From Bacteroidia bacterium (GTDB taxonomy: Bacteria > Bacteroidota > Bacteroidia > Chitinophagales > Saprospiraceae), in NCBI GenBank assembly GCA_030426765.1, contig JAUHXV010000013.1:1-62822 (forward strand): a stretch of 62,822 bases of DNA, given 5' to 3'. Positions 1-9,572 of the stretch are shown here, in pieces (positions within the stretch are counted from its first letter, which is position 1; every line of letters begins with the position of its first letter). The notes beneath the pieces were generated by a model. That model did not search any database and was not told where the DNA came from. It saw only the letters and a program-made list of their open reading frames with translations. The position numbers and the translations under genes are program-made.

Positions 1-1
1 C

Positions 2-1615
2 GCTGTAAGCGGAGTCATCAATGCCACAGGAGAAAACCTATGCGCGAATGACAATATGGTCGACCTGGAAGCAGTCCCTTCAGGGGGAACGGCCCCATAC
101 ACAGGAACCTGGTCGAATGGAGTCGATGGGTTTATCAATAATGATTTAGCCGCCGGAACGTATACCATCACGATTACTGACGCATCGGGTTGCACCGGTA
201 CGGGCTCTGCTGTTGTGACTGCACCTTCTGCGGTGACCGTAACCGTGATGACTACACATGAGACATCTGTAGATGCTGATGACGGAACTGCCACTGCCAA
301 TCCAATGGGAGGTACCGGCGATTATACCTATTCATGGAGTAATGGTGAGACCACGCAAATGATTTCAAATCTCGCACCAGGCGTGTACATGGTGACCGTA
401 ACGGATGTAAATGGCTGTACGGCTGTTGCAAGCGGAACGGTGAACCCATTCGGATGTACACTTGATGTGAACCTGGGGCCGGATACCGCCATATGTGATG
501 GTGATACACTGCTCCTCATGCCTGCTGTCACAGGAGAAATGGGCGATATCTCCTTCCTGTGGTCGGATGGATCTAATCTGTCCACCTATGCTGTTTCAAG
601 TGCAGGCGAGGTGTGTGTAACCGTGACGGATGATTCGGGATGTGAAGACATCGATTGCATCGTTGTTTCAACAATTCCTTTCCCTGTGATCACATGTCCT
701 GTGGTCAATGAATCCGCTCCCGGTATGAATGATGGTTCGATTATGTGCGACAGCATTTCAGGAAGTATCACCTATATATGGAGTACCGGCGACACCACAC
801 CGGGCATTTCAGGATTAGCACCAGGCGATTATTGTGTGACGATGACGGACATTAATTCGGGATGTTCGGCTGTTCAATGCTTTACGGTGCAGGAAGCCGG
901 TTGTGCGCTAGTCGTGACAGCGATTGTGGAGGAAATACTTTGTTTCGGAGATAGCAATGGATCGATCAGCCTCAATGTAGAAAATGCAACGCTTCCAATT
1001 ACTTATCAATGGTCAACGGGTGATACAACTTCAACCATAGGCAATCTACATGCAGGTGATTACGATGTTACGATTACAGATGGTGCAGGTTGCGATGATC
1101 AGCTCACGTATTCCTTGATAGACCCTGATCCTCTTGTGATCACGGTGGATACAGTGATTCATATTACTGGTGAACCCGGATCCATATTCATTTCGGTTGA
1201 AGGCGGTACGGAGCCGTACGCTACTTATGAATGGTTTTTTGAAGGAGCTCCAGTGTCGATGCAAGAAGATTTAGAAGACATAACAAGCGGTGGATTATAT
1301 GCCGTTGTTGTTACGGATGCGAACGGATGTAGTGCTATTAGAGACACTATTGAAGTCCAGGTGATAGACGCAATCTTCCAGGCGCCGAACATAACACAGT
1401 TAAAAGTGTATCCGGTACCGACACAAGATGTGCTGACGATTGATTATGAGCATCAAATCACGGAGGTATATATTTCAGGTATCGATGGACGCACCTACAG
1501 CAGAATCAATAATCCGGCTGGCAACCAGCTGAATGTCGCTGATCTTCAGGAAGGCATGTACGTCCTCCGAATGACAGACGGCACTTCGTGGTTTGTCGCC
1601 AGAATAATGAAGTAA
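2..1615 (+). CDS. Secreted SprB/adhesin-type repeat protein with T9SS sorting domain (5' partial)
   Basis: The reading frame is open to the left edge of the window, so the N-terminus is missing and the true protein is longer. The visible part is a chain of repeats of about 70-90 residues containing variants of 'YTYSWSNGETT', 'NLAPGVYMVTVTD' and 'NGCTAV', the hallmark of SprB-like and PKD-like repeats in Bacteroidota surface adhesins. Paired cysteines recur at repeat ends. The last ~75 residues (from 'LKVYPVPTQDVLTIDY') form a T9SS type A sorting domain ending in 'FVARIMK'. By family knowledge such proteins cross the outer membrane by the type IX system and act as adhesins or gliding components; which of these applies is not decidable here. 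A good terminator hairpin follows at 1638-1677. Confidence 0.85.
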   Translation, partial: AVSGVINATGENLCANDNMVDLEAVPSGGTAPYTGTWSNGVDGFINNDLAAGTYTITITDASGCTGTGSAVVTAPSAVTVTVMTTHETSVDADDGTATANPMGGTGDYTYSWSNGETTQMISNLAPGVYMVTVTDVNGCTAVASGTVNPFGCTLDVNLGPDTAICDGDTLLLMPAVTGEMGDISFLWSDGSNLSTYAVSSAGEVCVTVTDDSGCEDIDCIVVSTIPFPVITCPVVNESAPGMNDGSIMCDSISGSITYIWSTGDTTPGISGLAPGDYCVTMTDINSGCSAVQCFTVQEAGCALVVTAIVEEILCFGDSNGSISLNVENATLPITYQWSTGDTTSTIGNLHAGDYDVTITDGAGCDDQLTYSLIDPDPLVITVDTVIHITGEPGSIFISVEGGTEPYATYEWFFEGAPVSMQEDLEDITSGGLYAVVVTDANGCSAIRDTIEVQVIDAIFQAPNITQLKVYPVPTQDVLTIDYEHQITEVYISGIDGRTYSRINNPAGNQLNVADLQEGMYVLRMTDGTSWFVARIMK

Positions 1616-1637
1616 ATAAGTTTGAGTGAAAAAAGGT

Positions 1638-1677
1638 AAGGGAGTTTTCCGGTGTACCGGGAGCTCCCTTTTTTTAT
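1638..1677 (+). terminator. Rho-independent terminator of the repeat protein
   Basis: Arms AAGGGAG (1638-1644) and CTCCCTT (1664-1670) enclose an inner CCGG-tgta-CCGG stem. A T run follows on the + strand, 23 bp after the stop codon. Confidence 0.75.
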
Positions 1678-2781
1678 CTTCCAAACAGCTGTCCGGGATA
1701 ATTGAAGCTGAAAATGACTACCCTAATTGAATCCGGAGATACGCTTTGCACAGATGTTTGAATCACTGATTAAGCGGATTGCACCGAATACACCGATTTA
1801 TTTTCCCGTTGGGAAAATATTGCATTAATAATTTCCAGGAATGATATTTCATTATATAGGGACGCCAAAGACTTAAAGCTAAATTTGAAATTATCCGTGA
1901 TTCAAAACTGTCTGAGCGCTCTGGATGGATGCTTTTTGATCCTCTGGTCAAAAAGGGGTATGATGGAAAACGAATAAGCGTACAAGCAAACCGAATTTCT
2001 AACTGAATAAATCCTATGGGTTTTTCCCTGTAAGGGGTTCTGAAGCCATGATCTTTGAAGAAGATCTATCTGATTCGTTCTTTTTTACCGGAAAAAAGAA
2101 CCAAAAACCTCGTCGCTCAAAAAACTCGCTTTTGCTTCACTTCATTCTTCCGGCATTTTGCTTCCAGATGCATTCGTTTTCACACTTTCTAGTATTTCTG
2201 CTTGCGGCCAGAAATACTAGCTGAGTAGGGTGCTCATACAGTTTTGAGCGACAGGATTGTTCTAATGGAGTCAATTTTGACTGAATTCCTACTAATTTTT
2301 TTTACAATGATTTATAGAGTTTTTTTAAAATCATTTCGGATTGGAAAACTTTGTCACGCTAAACTGTTTGACCAACCTGATGTCTTCTTTTTGCGCGCGC
2401 CCGAAAGCTGACAATACTTTAGGGTTCGCCAGAGTAAAAAGATCCCGATGTATCGGGAGAGTGAAGAACCAATCATCTATTTCACGAGAAGATTAGAAAA
2501 AGAAAAAAACTAAAGGGGAGTGTTTAGCGTGACTAGTCCGCCGCAGGCGGATACTTTTTCGTGTCCTGAAATTAAAATATTGCAGAATGGCGATCCCGTA
2601 GACACTATCGGTTACGGGACACGTCCCTGTAGAATTTTCATCTACATGGCAAGGAAAAAAGTAACAAATCTGTGTTTATTATTTTTCACGAATTTGCAAA
2701 TAATTCAGAGATACCCCTGAACTTGCCAATAGTTCAGGGCTGGATATTGATCCTAAAATGAACAAAATTTATTTTGAACAT
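1678..2781. other. 1.1-kb non-coding, palindrome-rich region
   Basis: No convincing gene. It holds a perfect 8-bp palindrome ATTTTCCC-gtt-GGGAAAAT (1800-1818). A 48-codon open stretch (1860-2006) reads like the C-terminus of a lost gene but is not recognised. Dispersed repeat copy A lies at 2087-2674. A perfect 9-bp hairpin CCCTGAACT/AGTTCAGGG (2715-2739) sits downstream of the minus-strand glycosyltransferase gene. Short palindromes CCCGAT-gt-ATCGGG (2444-2457) and CCGCC-gca-GGCGG (2538-2550) also occur. It looks like a dumping ground for repeats and decayed genes. Confidence 0.7.
2087..2674 (-). repeat. Dispersed repeat, copy A (inverted relative to copy B at 43324-43947)
   Basis: Read on the minus strand, this stretch aligns along most of its length with 43324-43947 on the plus strand. 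Shared blocks include GTGTCCCGTAACCGATAGTG, GTATCCGCCTGCGGCGGACT, CTCTGGCGAACCCTAAAG, TCAGCTTTCGGGCGCGCGCA, TTGGTCAAACAGTTTAGCG and GAGGTTTTTGGTTCTTTTTT, in the same order, separated by diverged spacers. A perfect 12-bp stem CTAGTATTTCTG/CAGAAATACTAG lies at 2189-2220. No intact protein gene is seen, so this may be a decayed mobile element or a non-autonomous structured repeat. Confidence 0.85.
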
Positions 2782-4401
2782 TTAAGGTTTTTCAAAAAAA
2801 ATAAACCCATTCTTCTCGTAGAGAATCCTCAGCTCAGGATATTTCTCCAACTGATGCCGTTTATCCTCCCGAAGGACGTAAAAGTGGGGATTGTCTTCTT
2901 TCGGTTTGTCCGCCAGAGGTGCAGGTTTTTTTGCATAGAAATAGTGGGCATAACTTTTATAACCCAATGTTCGTATCTCCACATGCTGACCTGCTTTACT
3001 TTCGTAAAACTCAATCGCGGCATGCTGACTGTAGCGTTCAATTCTTCCGATAAAACTGATAAGGGCGATGGTAACAAAAACGGCAACACCACTGAATAAA
3101 AGTATGAATCCCTTTTCAAAACTACCGCGCTTCCAAAGGATCATAAAAACCACAAGTGTTGCGATCATCCAAAGTGCCGGTAGATAAGTTGTATGCGGCC
3201 AACTCACCTGAGCAGTCATCGCCGCCATAGAAAATGCATCAAATTGAAATGAATCCCGCAGTACATGGATATTTTGACCAGCCAGCGGAAGAACGATCAA
3301 CACAACACAAATGAGTCCCGCGATGCCATAGCCAATATTTTTTAGCCATGCTTTCCAGTGCAGGTGCCCGTCGAGAAACTGGCAGATCGCCCAGGCACTC
3401 AGAAAGCTGATCGGATAATACGCCATAGAAGAGTAGTGCACGATCTTACTTTGCACGATGGAAAACAAGATCAGGACCACGCCGGTAAGCACCATCATCA
3501 ACAGACGCAGTTGATACAAGTGATCCTCTTCTGTAGGCAATTTTTTTCTCAAACCCGCAAGCGCAAAAACAGAAGCCGGAAAAACACCAAACAACACCAC
3601 CACAAAGTGATAGCCGGGAAAGCCCTTATGTCCGGCCACCGATTGTGTCAGCAACTCCACCTGGTATTTTACAAAAGCCATTATGAAGTCAGGTCCGTTG
3701 GTCAACAGATTGATGCCAAACCAGATGCCGGCCACAAGTGTATTCCCAAGAATGAAAAGAAGGATGCCTTTAATCGGCAAGTACGATTTGTTTTTTGAAA
3801 AAAGCTGCATGCACAGCATCGTTAGTCCGATGAGCAAGGGTCCGACCGGACCCTTAGTGAGTATAGCGAGACCACTCAGTAGTCCGCTAATCAAAAACAA
3901 CTTCGAACTGTTTTTATGTCTTATTCCTTCAACCCACGCCACAATACCGGAAAAAATAAACAAGTTGAACCACGGATCGATGATCCCGGATTTGTGATAA
4001 AGTGCGGGTAGCACCGAACCCATATACGACAGTGCCCAGAATATGCCGAATCGCTTGTCGATCCATCGACTGCCTAGCTTAAACAAAAAGACAAGCACAA
4101 ATATTCCGACGAGTGCATTCGGCAGTCGGGCAGCAAATTCATTCACCCCAAACACTTTCATACACAATACCTGCAACCAGAAAAAGAAAGGAGGCTTTTC
4201 AAAGAAAGGCTGAAAATTCATCTGAATGTTCAGATAGTCGCAGGAGACGATCATCTCGCGACTGACTTCGGCAAAGTTGATTTCGTCCCAGTCAAACAAT
4301 GAGACCCCTCCGATAAACGGAATATAGAGGACTACACCGGCCAGAATGAACAGCCAAATCCAGGGAACTCGTCCTGATGCCACGCCTTTGGACTGCTCCA
4401 T
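2782..4401 (-). CDS. ArnT/PMT-like family 39 glycosyltransferase, integral membrane
   Basis: 539 residues with about eleven hydrophobic segments. The first periplasmic loop carries 'LFDWDEINFAEVSREM', the acidic (D/E) motif of GT39/ArnT-type glycosyltransferases that use polyprenyl-phosphate-linked sugars. The C-terminal ~110 residues are soluble. Such enzymes move a sugar from undecaprenyl phosphate to lipid A or protein in the periplasm; the acceptor cannot be inferred. It ends 6 bp upstream of lepA in transcription order (lepA stop 4408, this start 4401), so it is probably co-transcribed behind lepA. Confidence 0.8.
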   Translation of the reverse strand: MEQSKGVASGRVPWIWLFILAGVVLYIPFIGGVSLFDWDEINFAEVSREMIVSCDYLNIQMNFQPFFEKPPFFFWLQVLCMKVFGVNEFAARLPNALVGIFVLVFLFKLGSRWIDKRFGIFWALSYMGSVLPALYHKSGIIDPWFNLFIFSGIVAWVEGIRHKNSSKLFLISGLLSGLAILTKGPVGPLLIGLTMLCMQLFSKNKSYLPIKGILLFILGNTLVAGIWFGINLLTNGPDFIMAFVKYQVELLTQSVAGHKGFPGYHFVVVLFGVFPASVFALAGLRKKLPTEEDHLYQLRLLMMVLTGVVLILFSIVQSKIVHYSSMAYYPISFLSAWAICQFLDGHLHWKAWLKNIGYGIAGLICVVLIVLPLAGQNIHVLRDSFQFDAFSMAAMTAQVSWPHTTYLPALWMIATLVVFMILWKRGSFEKGFILLFSGVAVFVTIALISFIGRIERYSQHAAIEFYESKAGQHVEIRTLGYKSYAHYFYAKKPAPLADKPKEDNPHFYVLREDKRHQLEKYPELRILYEKNGFIFFEKP

Positions 4402-4407
4402 AAGCGG

Positions 4408-6198
4408 TTAGTCGAGTTTGAGAACTTCAAAGAAGGTTTTCTGAGGAACTTCCACACTACCGATCTGGCGCATCTTTTTCTTTCCTTCCTTTTGTTTTTC
4501 AAGCAGCTTGCGCTTTCGGGAAATATCCCCTCCGTAACATTTGGCCGTTACGTCTTTGCGCATAGCGGAGAGTGTTTCACGCGCGATGATCTTCGCACCG
4601 ATTGCAGCTTGTATAGCGATGACAAACTGCTGACGCGGAATAAGCTCTTTCAGCTTGGCACAGATTTTCCTTCCGAAAGCATCTGCTTTTTCGCGGTGAA
4701 CCAGTGACGACAAAGCATCGACAGGATCTCCGTTGAGGAGAATATCCAGTTTGACCAGGTCTGACTTTCTGTAATCCTTGGGTGCATAATCAAAGGATGC
4801 ATATCCCCGTGAAATAGACTTCAGGCGATCGTAAAAATCAAACACTATCTCCGCCAGTGGTAAATCAAAGCTTAATTCGACACGCGTTGTGGTTAAGTAA
4901 TGCTGATGCGTCAGTACGCCTCGTTTTTCCAAGGCAAGGTTCATGATCGCCCCGATATACTCGGGCTTGGTGATCACCTGTGCATGGATATATGGTTCTT
5001 CGATATAATCCACTAAAGTAGGATCGGGAAGATCGTTAGGTGTATTGATCGTCATCAGGCCTGACCGCTTGGTGTAGGCGCGATACGATACGTTAGGCAC
5101 GGTGGTGATGACTTCCTGATTAAACTCCCGGCTCAATCGCTCCTGTATGATCTCGAGATGCAACATGCCGAGGAATCCGCAACGGAATCCAAAGCCCAAA
5201 GCAATGGATGTCTCAGGTTCGAACACCAGACTGGCGTCATTCAATTGAAGTTTTTCGAGACTGTCGCGCAGGTCTTCGAAGTCATCATTGTCGATGGGGT
5301 AGATCCCGGCAAAAACCATCGGCTTGACATCTTCAAAACCTTTGATGGCTTCTTTGCATGGATTTGCTACCGTAGTGATGGTGTCACCGACTTTGATCTC
5401 TTTGGATTCTTTGATACCTGTGATGATATACCCTACGTTGCCGGCGGATATCTCGTCCTTTGGTACTTGTATCATTTGAAGCACACCGATTTCATCAGCG
5501 TGGTATTCTTTTCCGGTATTGACAAAGCGGACTTTTTCACCCTTCTTCATCGTTCCGTTGTAAATTCGAAAATAGGCAATGACGCCACGGAAACTATTAA
5601 AAACGGAGTCAAAGATCAGTGCCTGTAGGGGTGCAACAGGATCACCTTTTGGTGGTGGAATGAACTCGACAATGGCTTCGAGTACTTTATCAATACCTTC
5701 TCCTGTTTTGCCGCTGGCGAGCAGAATGTCTGATTTTGGAATGCCCACGAGATCAATGATCTGGTCAGTGACTTCATCGATCATGGCATTGGGCATATCG
5801 ATTTTGTTGAGCACCGGAATGATCTCCAGATTATGCTCGATGGCCAGGTAGAGATTAGAGATCGTCTGCGCCTGAATGCCTTGTGTAGCATCCACGAGCA
5901 GCAAGGCGCCTTCGCACGCGGCGATAGAACGTGAAACTTCATAGGAAAAGTCCACGTGTCCGGGTGTATCGATGAGGTTCAGGGTATACACTTCGCCATT
6001 TGGCCGTTTGTAGTACAGCTGGATGGCGTGGCTCTTGATCGTGATGCCTCGCTCGCGCTCGATGTCCATATTGTCCAATGCCTGAGCCTTCATATCCCGT
6101 TGGGAAATCGTTTGTGTGACTTCCAGGAGGCGGTCGGACAGCGTGCTTTTGCCGTGATCAATATGGGCAATGACGCAGAAATTGCGGATATTCTTCAT
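4408..6198 (-). CDS. lepA: Elongation factor 4 (LepA), ribosome back-translocating GTPase
   Basis: 596 residues from the chosen ATG, the normal LepA length. G-domain motifs are G1 'AHIDHGKST', G3 'DTPGHVD' and G4 'NKID'. The C-terminal LepA-specific part ends in 'KGGDIS'-like basic sequence ('[20 protein letters not shown]'), typical of EF4. The start at 6198 ([10 protein letters not shown]) is preferred over an ATG 36 bp upstream because a TATCTTTG promoter element (6207-6214) would lie inside the longer form. EF4 binds stalled or mistranslocated ribosomes. The membrane glycosyltransferase follows 6 bp downstream. Confidence 0.97.
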   Translation of the reverse strand: MKNIRNFCVIAHIDHGKSTLSDRLLEVTQTISQRDMKAQALDNMDIERERGITIKSHAIQLYYKRPNGEVYTLNLIDTPGHVDFSYEVSRSIAACEGALLLVDATQGIQAQTISNLYLAIEHNLEIIPVLNKIDMPNAMIDEVTDQIIDLVGIPKSDILLASGKTGEGIDKVLEAIVEFIPPPKGDPVAPLQALIFDSVFNSFRGVIAYFRIYNGTMKKGEKVRFVNTGKEYHADEIGVLQMIQVPKDEISAGNVGYIITGIKESKEIKVGDTITTVANPCKEAIKGFEDVKPMVFAGIYPIDNDDFEDLRDSLEKLQLNDASLVFEPETSIALGFGFRCGFLGMLHLEIIQERLSREFNQEVITTVPNVSYRAYTKRSGLMTINTPNDLPDPTLVDYIEEPYIHAQVITKPEYIGAIMNLALEKRGVLTHQHYLTTTRVELSFDLPLAEIVFDFYDRLKSISRGYASFDYAPKDYRKSDLVKLDILLNGDPVDALSSLVHREKADAFGRKICAKLKELIPRQQFVIAIQAAIGAKIIARETLSAMRKDVTAKCYGGDISRKRKLLEKQKEGKKKMRQIGSVEVPQKTFFEVLKLD

Positions 6199-6206
6199 TC
6201 GGGGCA

Positions 6207-6214
6207 CAAAGATA
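6207..6214 (-). promoter_or_regulatory. Bacteroidota -7 promoter element of lepA
   Basis: TATCTTTG on the minus strand matches TAnnTTTG. It lies 8 bp before the lepA ATG, so the transcript would have almost no leader. Confidence 0.55.
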
Positions 6215-6402
6215 GTCAGGACGGAGCATAGCACCTAAGAGAATACATCCAGAAAGCAAAGAAATTCAGGGGGAAAAACGGACTGGAAATCATCAAAAAA
6301 GCGGGATTTTCAATCCGATTTTAACCGCATATAGACTGATATTTCTATTTCGGTATCCCTATGTTAACTTGCTCATTATCAGAATCGATGACCGAGTTAT
6401 TC

Positions 6403-7827
6403 TCAATCCAGGTCCAGAGAATACGCAAAATTACCCGTATACCCTTCGTAATAGCCCTGCAGATAAAGCCCGGAAACTGCCATTTTTAATTCCTTATGAA
6501 AATCATCGACCGAGGCGACTTCTACGCCATTCACTTTGGTGATGATGAAGTTCTCTTCCATATTGACATGATCCACCGGGCCACCGGAAACAATCGATTT
6601 GACGACGATCCCTTTTTTGGGAAGACGGTCAACTTCTGTGGTATTCATTTCTCTGACGAGCATACCGAGTTCGGTCAGCATCTCGTTTGGTGATTTTGAG
6701 GATGCAATTCTTGGCGTCACGCTGGTTCTGGAGTCGCTGAGGACAACAGTGGTCTCTTTCTTTTTTTGTTTCCGAATGAATTCAAACCGCAATGCGTCAC
6801 CGGGTCTGTGCTGGCCCACTTTTCCCATAAAGTCCGGTGTGTTGTTAATCTTTTGTCCATCGATCGCGATCACCACATCTCCGGATTGTAGTCCGGCCTG
6901 ATCTGCTGCGCTGGAAGCATTGACTTGTTCAATGATGACGCCACTAACTTCCTGGAGGCCTGCCGTTTTGGCCAGTGCCGCATCGACAGGTCGAATAACA
7001 ACACCCAGCCAACCGCGTTGCGTAGTCCCAAAATCGCGAATGTCTTCGAGAACTTTTTTGGCAATATTGGCCGGTACGGCAAATGAAAATCCTTCGTACT
7101 GACCGCTGAACGTGAGAATCGCTGTATTGATCCCCATGAGTTGACCGCGGGTATCCACTAGCGCGCCTCCGCTGTTGCCCGGATTAACTGCCGCGTCAGT
7201 TTGGATAAAAGATTCGATACCGGTTTCATCGAGGATATTGATATTTCTTGATTTGGCGCTGACGATTCCGGCAGTGACTGTAGAGTAGAGGCGGAATGGA
7301 TTGCCGATTGCCATCACCCATTCACCGACCATCAGTGAATCGCTGTTGCCAAATGTGAGATGAGGCAGTGTTTCTGCTTCTACTTTCAAAAGCGCAAGAT
7401 CCGTTGAGGGATCAGAGCCAATCAGTTTGGCTTCATACTCACGGCCATCATCGAGCAGCACGGTGATTTCTTCGCCGCCATCGATGACATGGTGATTGGT
7501 CGCGATATACCCGTCTTCAGAGATAATTACACCTGATCCCGTGCTCGCCTCTGCATGGCGACGGCTGAAATATCCGGCAGGAACGATCGTTCGGCTTTCG
7601 ATAAACACGACCGCCATTTTGGAGGTATTGGCAGCCATCACGAGGTCCGGGCTCGTGATCTGTTTGGTTATTGATGAAACAGGTTGCTTTGGAGAGTAGT
7701 TTGTGAGAATAGGTTGCTGGATCACCACTTCCTTCTGCACATCACCATTGTCTAAATAGGTAAATATTCCAAGAGCCAGAAATGTGCTGAGTATGCCTGT
7801 AAGCAGAAATGGAAATACCTTTTTCAT
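6403..7827 (-). CDS. DegP/DegQ (HtrA)-type periplasmic serine protease
   Basis: 474 residues from the ATG at 7827 (MKKVFPFLL), which gives a clean N-terminal signal/anchor helix; a longer form adding 16 residues is less likely. The trypsin-like domain has the catalytic triad: His in 'TNHHVIDGG' (about residue 113), Asp in 'STDLALLK' (143), Ser in 'NPGNSGGAL' (219). A PDZ domain follows ('GWLGVVIRPV' to 'TTVVLSD'), then a second, degenerate PDZ ('ITKVNGVEVASVDDFHKEL'). HtrA proteases degrade or refold damaged envelope proteins. The gene stands alone between lepA and a palindromic intergenic region. Confidence 0.93.
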   Translation of the reverse strand: MKKVFPFLLTGILSTFLALGIFTYLDNGDVQKEVVIQQPILTNYSPKQPVSSITKQITSPDLVMAANTSKMAVVFIESRTIVPAGYFSRRHAEASTGSGVIISEDGYIATNHHVIDGGEEITVLLDDGREYEAKLIGSDPSTDLALLKVEAETLPHLTFGNSDSLMVGEWVMAIGNPFRLYSTVTAGIVSAKSRNINILDETGIESFIQTDAAVNPGNSGGALVDTRGQLMGINTAILTFSGQYEGFSFAVPANIAKKVLEDIRDFGTTQRGWLGVVIRPVDAALAKTAGLQEVSGVIIEQVNASSAADQAGLQSGDVVIAIDGQKINNTPDFMGKVGQHRPGDALRFEFIRKQKKKETTVVLSDSRTSVTPRIASSKSPNEMLTELGMLVREMNTTEVDRLPKKGIVVKSIVSGGPVDHVNMEENFIITKVNGVEVASVDDFHKELKMAVSGLYLQGYYEGYTGNFAYSLDLD

Positions 7828-8345
7828 GGTGTGAGAAATTAAAGTGGATGATACGTATTTAACTGAAGATACCATGTAAACATTGTGCGAAAGGGAATAG
7901 TTTTGGCCTTACCAACTGGTTCGATTTGAATTTCAACCTGGTAACACCTTCCGCTCCATCGGAACAACGATTTCAATAGGTATTGATCTATGGACACAGA
8001 GATGCAGGAGCAAACTCCTTGCAACAAGGAACATCCATCAACGACAGTTCAGCGGAACCAGCTCCCGCTGTACAGGGGGATTGGAGTTTGCTCCAACGAC
8101 TTGTGCTCTATTTCTAGGCACAGAGATGCAGGAGCAACCTCCTCGCATCGGCTTTGTGGGGTATGCTCCAACAACTCATTATCTATGGTGCATGAAATCG
8201 GTTTTCAACCCAACTATGCCACTAGAAGCAATTGGTAGAGGAATATCAATAAAGAAGTACACAATTGTTGCGCATAACCCTGGTCTAGGATGTCAACTCC
8301 ATTCTCCGTATTTTTGCCCCACCAATAAAATAGACTGACACAAAC
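7828..8345. other. 518-bp intergenic region with a duplicated hairpin module
   Basis: No protein gene is supported. The region upstream of the protease start (7828-7985) should carry its promoter, though no clear TAnnTTTG was found. The central part (7991-8185) contains the duplicated module described separately. The remainder up to dapF shows no recognisable signal. Confidence 0.6.
7991..8185. repeat. Two-copy direct repeat carrying inverted repeats
   Basis: Copy 1 begins GACACAGAGATGCAGGAGCA (from 7993) and copy 2 GGCACAGAGATGCAGGAGCA (from 8118). Each copy ends with a related tail (TTTGCTCCAACGACT at 8088 and TATGCTCCAACAACT at 8163). In copy 1 the perfect 12-bp arms GGAGCAAACTCC (8007-8018) and GGAGTTTGCTCC (8083-8094) can pair. 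Copy 2 keeps an imperfect version. Confidence 0.75.
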
Positions 8346-9143
8346 ATGCACATTATTCCATTCGTCAAATACCACGGGGCCGGCAATGACTTTATCATGA
8401 TCGATGACCGCAACGGCGATTGGGAAAAGCTGATCAACGAAGCATGGATCGCCAATGCATGTCACCGGCGCTTCGGCATCGGTGCGGATGGTATGATCCT
8501 GCTGCAGGAAGGAAAAGACGGAGCTGATTTTTTCATGCGCTACTTCAACTCGGATGGCAGAGTCAGTACATTTTGCGGTAATGGGGGAAGATGTATCGTT
8601 GCATTTGCCATGGGCCTTGGTGTTCATACCGGAAAATGCAAGTTTCTCGCCACAGACGGTTGGCATGAAGGTGAAGTACTGGACAATGGCGAGGTGCGTA
8701 TTTCCATGACGGATGTAGAAGAAGTCAAAAATCTCGACAAAACAACCGCGACACTGTATACTGGTTCGCCACATTACGTGAAGTTGTCAGAAACTATCGA
8801 TCAACTGGATGTTGTGCAGCAGGGCAGGGCGATTCGAAACAGCGACCCATACATGCTCGATGGAATTAATGTCAATTTTGTGGAGTGGATCGAAGATGGC
8901 GAACTCCGCATCCGAACCTATGAACGCGGTGTGGAAGACGAAACCTATGCCTGTGGAACAGGAGTTGTGGCGGCAGCCATCGCAGCAACCGATCTCAAAA
9001 AATCAGACAAAAACTCTTGGGCTATCCATGCAAAAGGCGGTGACCTCAACGTCGCTTTTGATCGATCGGCTTCAGGGGGCTTTCTGCATGTAAAACTCAC
9101 GGGGCCGGCAAAAGCGGTTTTCAGTGGCGAAATTCCGCTCTAA
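8346..9143 (+). CDS. dapF: Diaminopimelate epimerase
   Basis: 265 residues. DapF interconverts LL- and meso-diaminopimelate for lysine and peptidoglycan synthesis in the cytoplasm. The two catalytic cysteines are in 'FCGNGGRC' (C77) and 'YACGTGVV' (C203), and the N-terminus 'FVKYHGAGNDF' is the family signature. The stop overlaps the end of a convergent small TPR gene by 4 bp. No operon partner for lysine synthesis is adjacent. Confidence 0.97.
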   Translation: MHIIPFVKYHGAGNDFIMIDDRNGDWEKLINEAWIANACHRRFGIGADGMILLQEGKDGADFFMRYFNSDGRVSTFCGNGGRCIVAFAMGLGVHTGKCKFLATDGWHEGEVLDNGEVRISMTDVEEVKNLDKTTATLYTGSPHYVKLSETIDQLDVVQQGRAIRNSDPYMLDGINVNFVEWIEDGELRIRTYERGVEDETYACGTGVVAAAIAATDLKKSDKNSWAIHAKGGDLNVAFDRSASGGFLHVKLTGPAKAVFSGEIPL

Positions 9144-9466
9144 TCCTCATCTCGATCCAACATCCATTCGGCTTGAAGCCTTTTTAGTTCGGAGACTGCA
9201 TGCATATCCCCGGCTTTGGTACCTCTCGTAATACCAGTTTCGACCAGTTTTAAGCCTTCATTTCGATTGCCCCGGCTATATAACAGGCTGGCGTAGTGAT
9301 AGTAGGTCCCGATATAGTCGGGATGTTCATTGACGAGGTGTTCATACATCAGGACGGCCTGCAGCGGATTGGAGAGCTTGTCATACTCTCTGGCCAGCGC
9401 ATAGATCAGGAACGGATCGTCGGGGCGTTCCTCCAGAAGGGATTCTAATTCAGCGATTTTGCTCAT
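9140..9466 (-). CDS. Small tetratricopeptide-repeat protein
   Basis: 108 residues from the ATG at 9466 (MSKIAELESLL). It is nearly all helical, with TPR-like units such as 'PFLIYALAREYDKLSNPLQA' and 'YIGTYYHYASLLYSRGNRNE'. No signal peptide is present, so it is probably a cytosolic protein-protein interaction module. It converges on dapF with overlapping stops and is divergent from etfB. Function unknown. Confidence 0.75.
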   Translation of the reverse strand: MSKIAELESLLEERPDDPFLIYALAREYDKLSNPLQAVLMYEHLVNEHPDYIGTYYHYASLLYSRGNRNEGLKLVETGITRGTKAGDMHAVSELKRLQAEWMLDRDED

Positions 9467-9537
9467 GTCCGGCAAAATTAAAAGCAAATCCCCGAATATC
9501 CATCCTCACGGGAAATGGGAGAAAAAGCCAATTTTGA

Positions 9538-9545
9538 TACCTTTG
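9538..9545 (+). promoter_or_regulatory. Bacteroidota -7 promoter element of etfBA
   Basis: TACCTTTG matches TAnnTTTG and lies 27 bp upstream of the etfB ATG. Confidence 0.5.
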
Positions 9546-9572
9546 CCGGAACAACCGATAATCTGAAGTGAT

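Noticed and set aside
2520-2720. Open frame inside repeat copy A
   Set aside because: It translates palindromic repeat DNA and is not matched by an intact frame at the same place in copy B.
1638-2781. CRISPR array or integron in the palindromic region
   Set aside because: The palindromes are all different, with no regular repeat-spacer spacing, and no cas or integrase gene is nearby.
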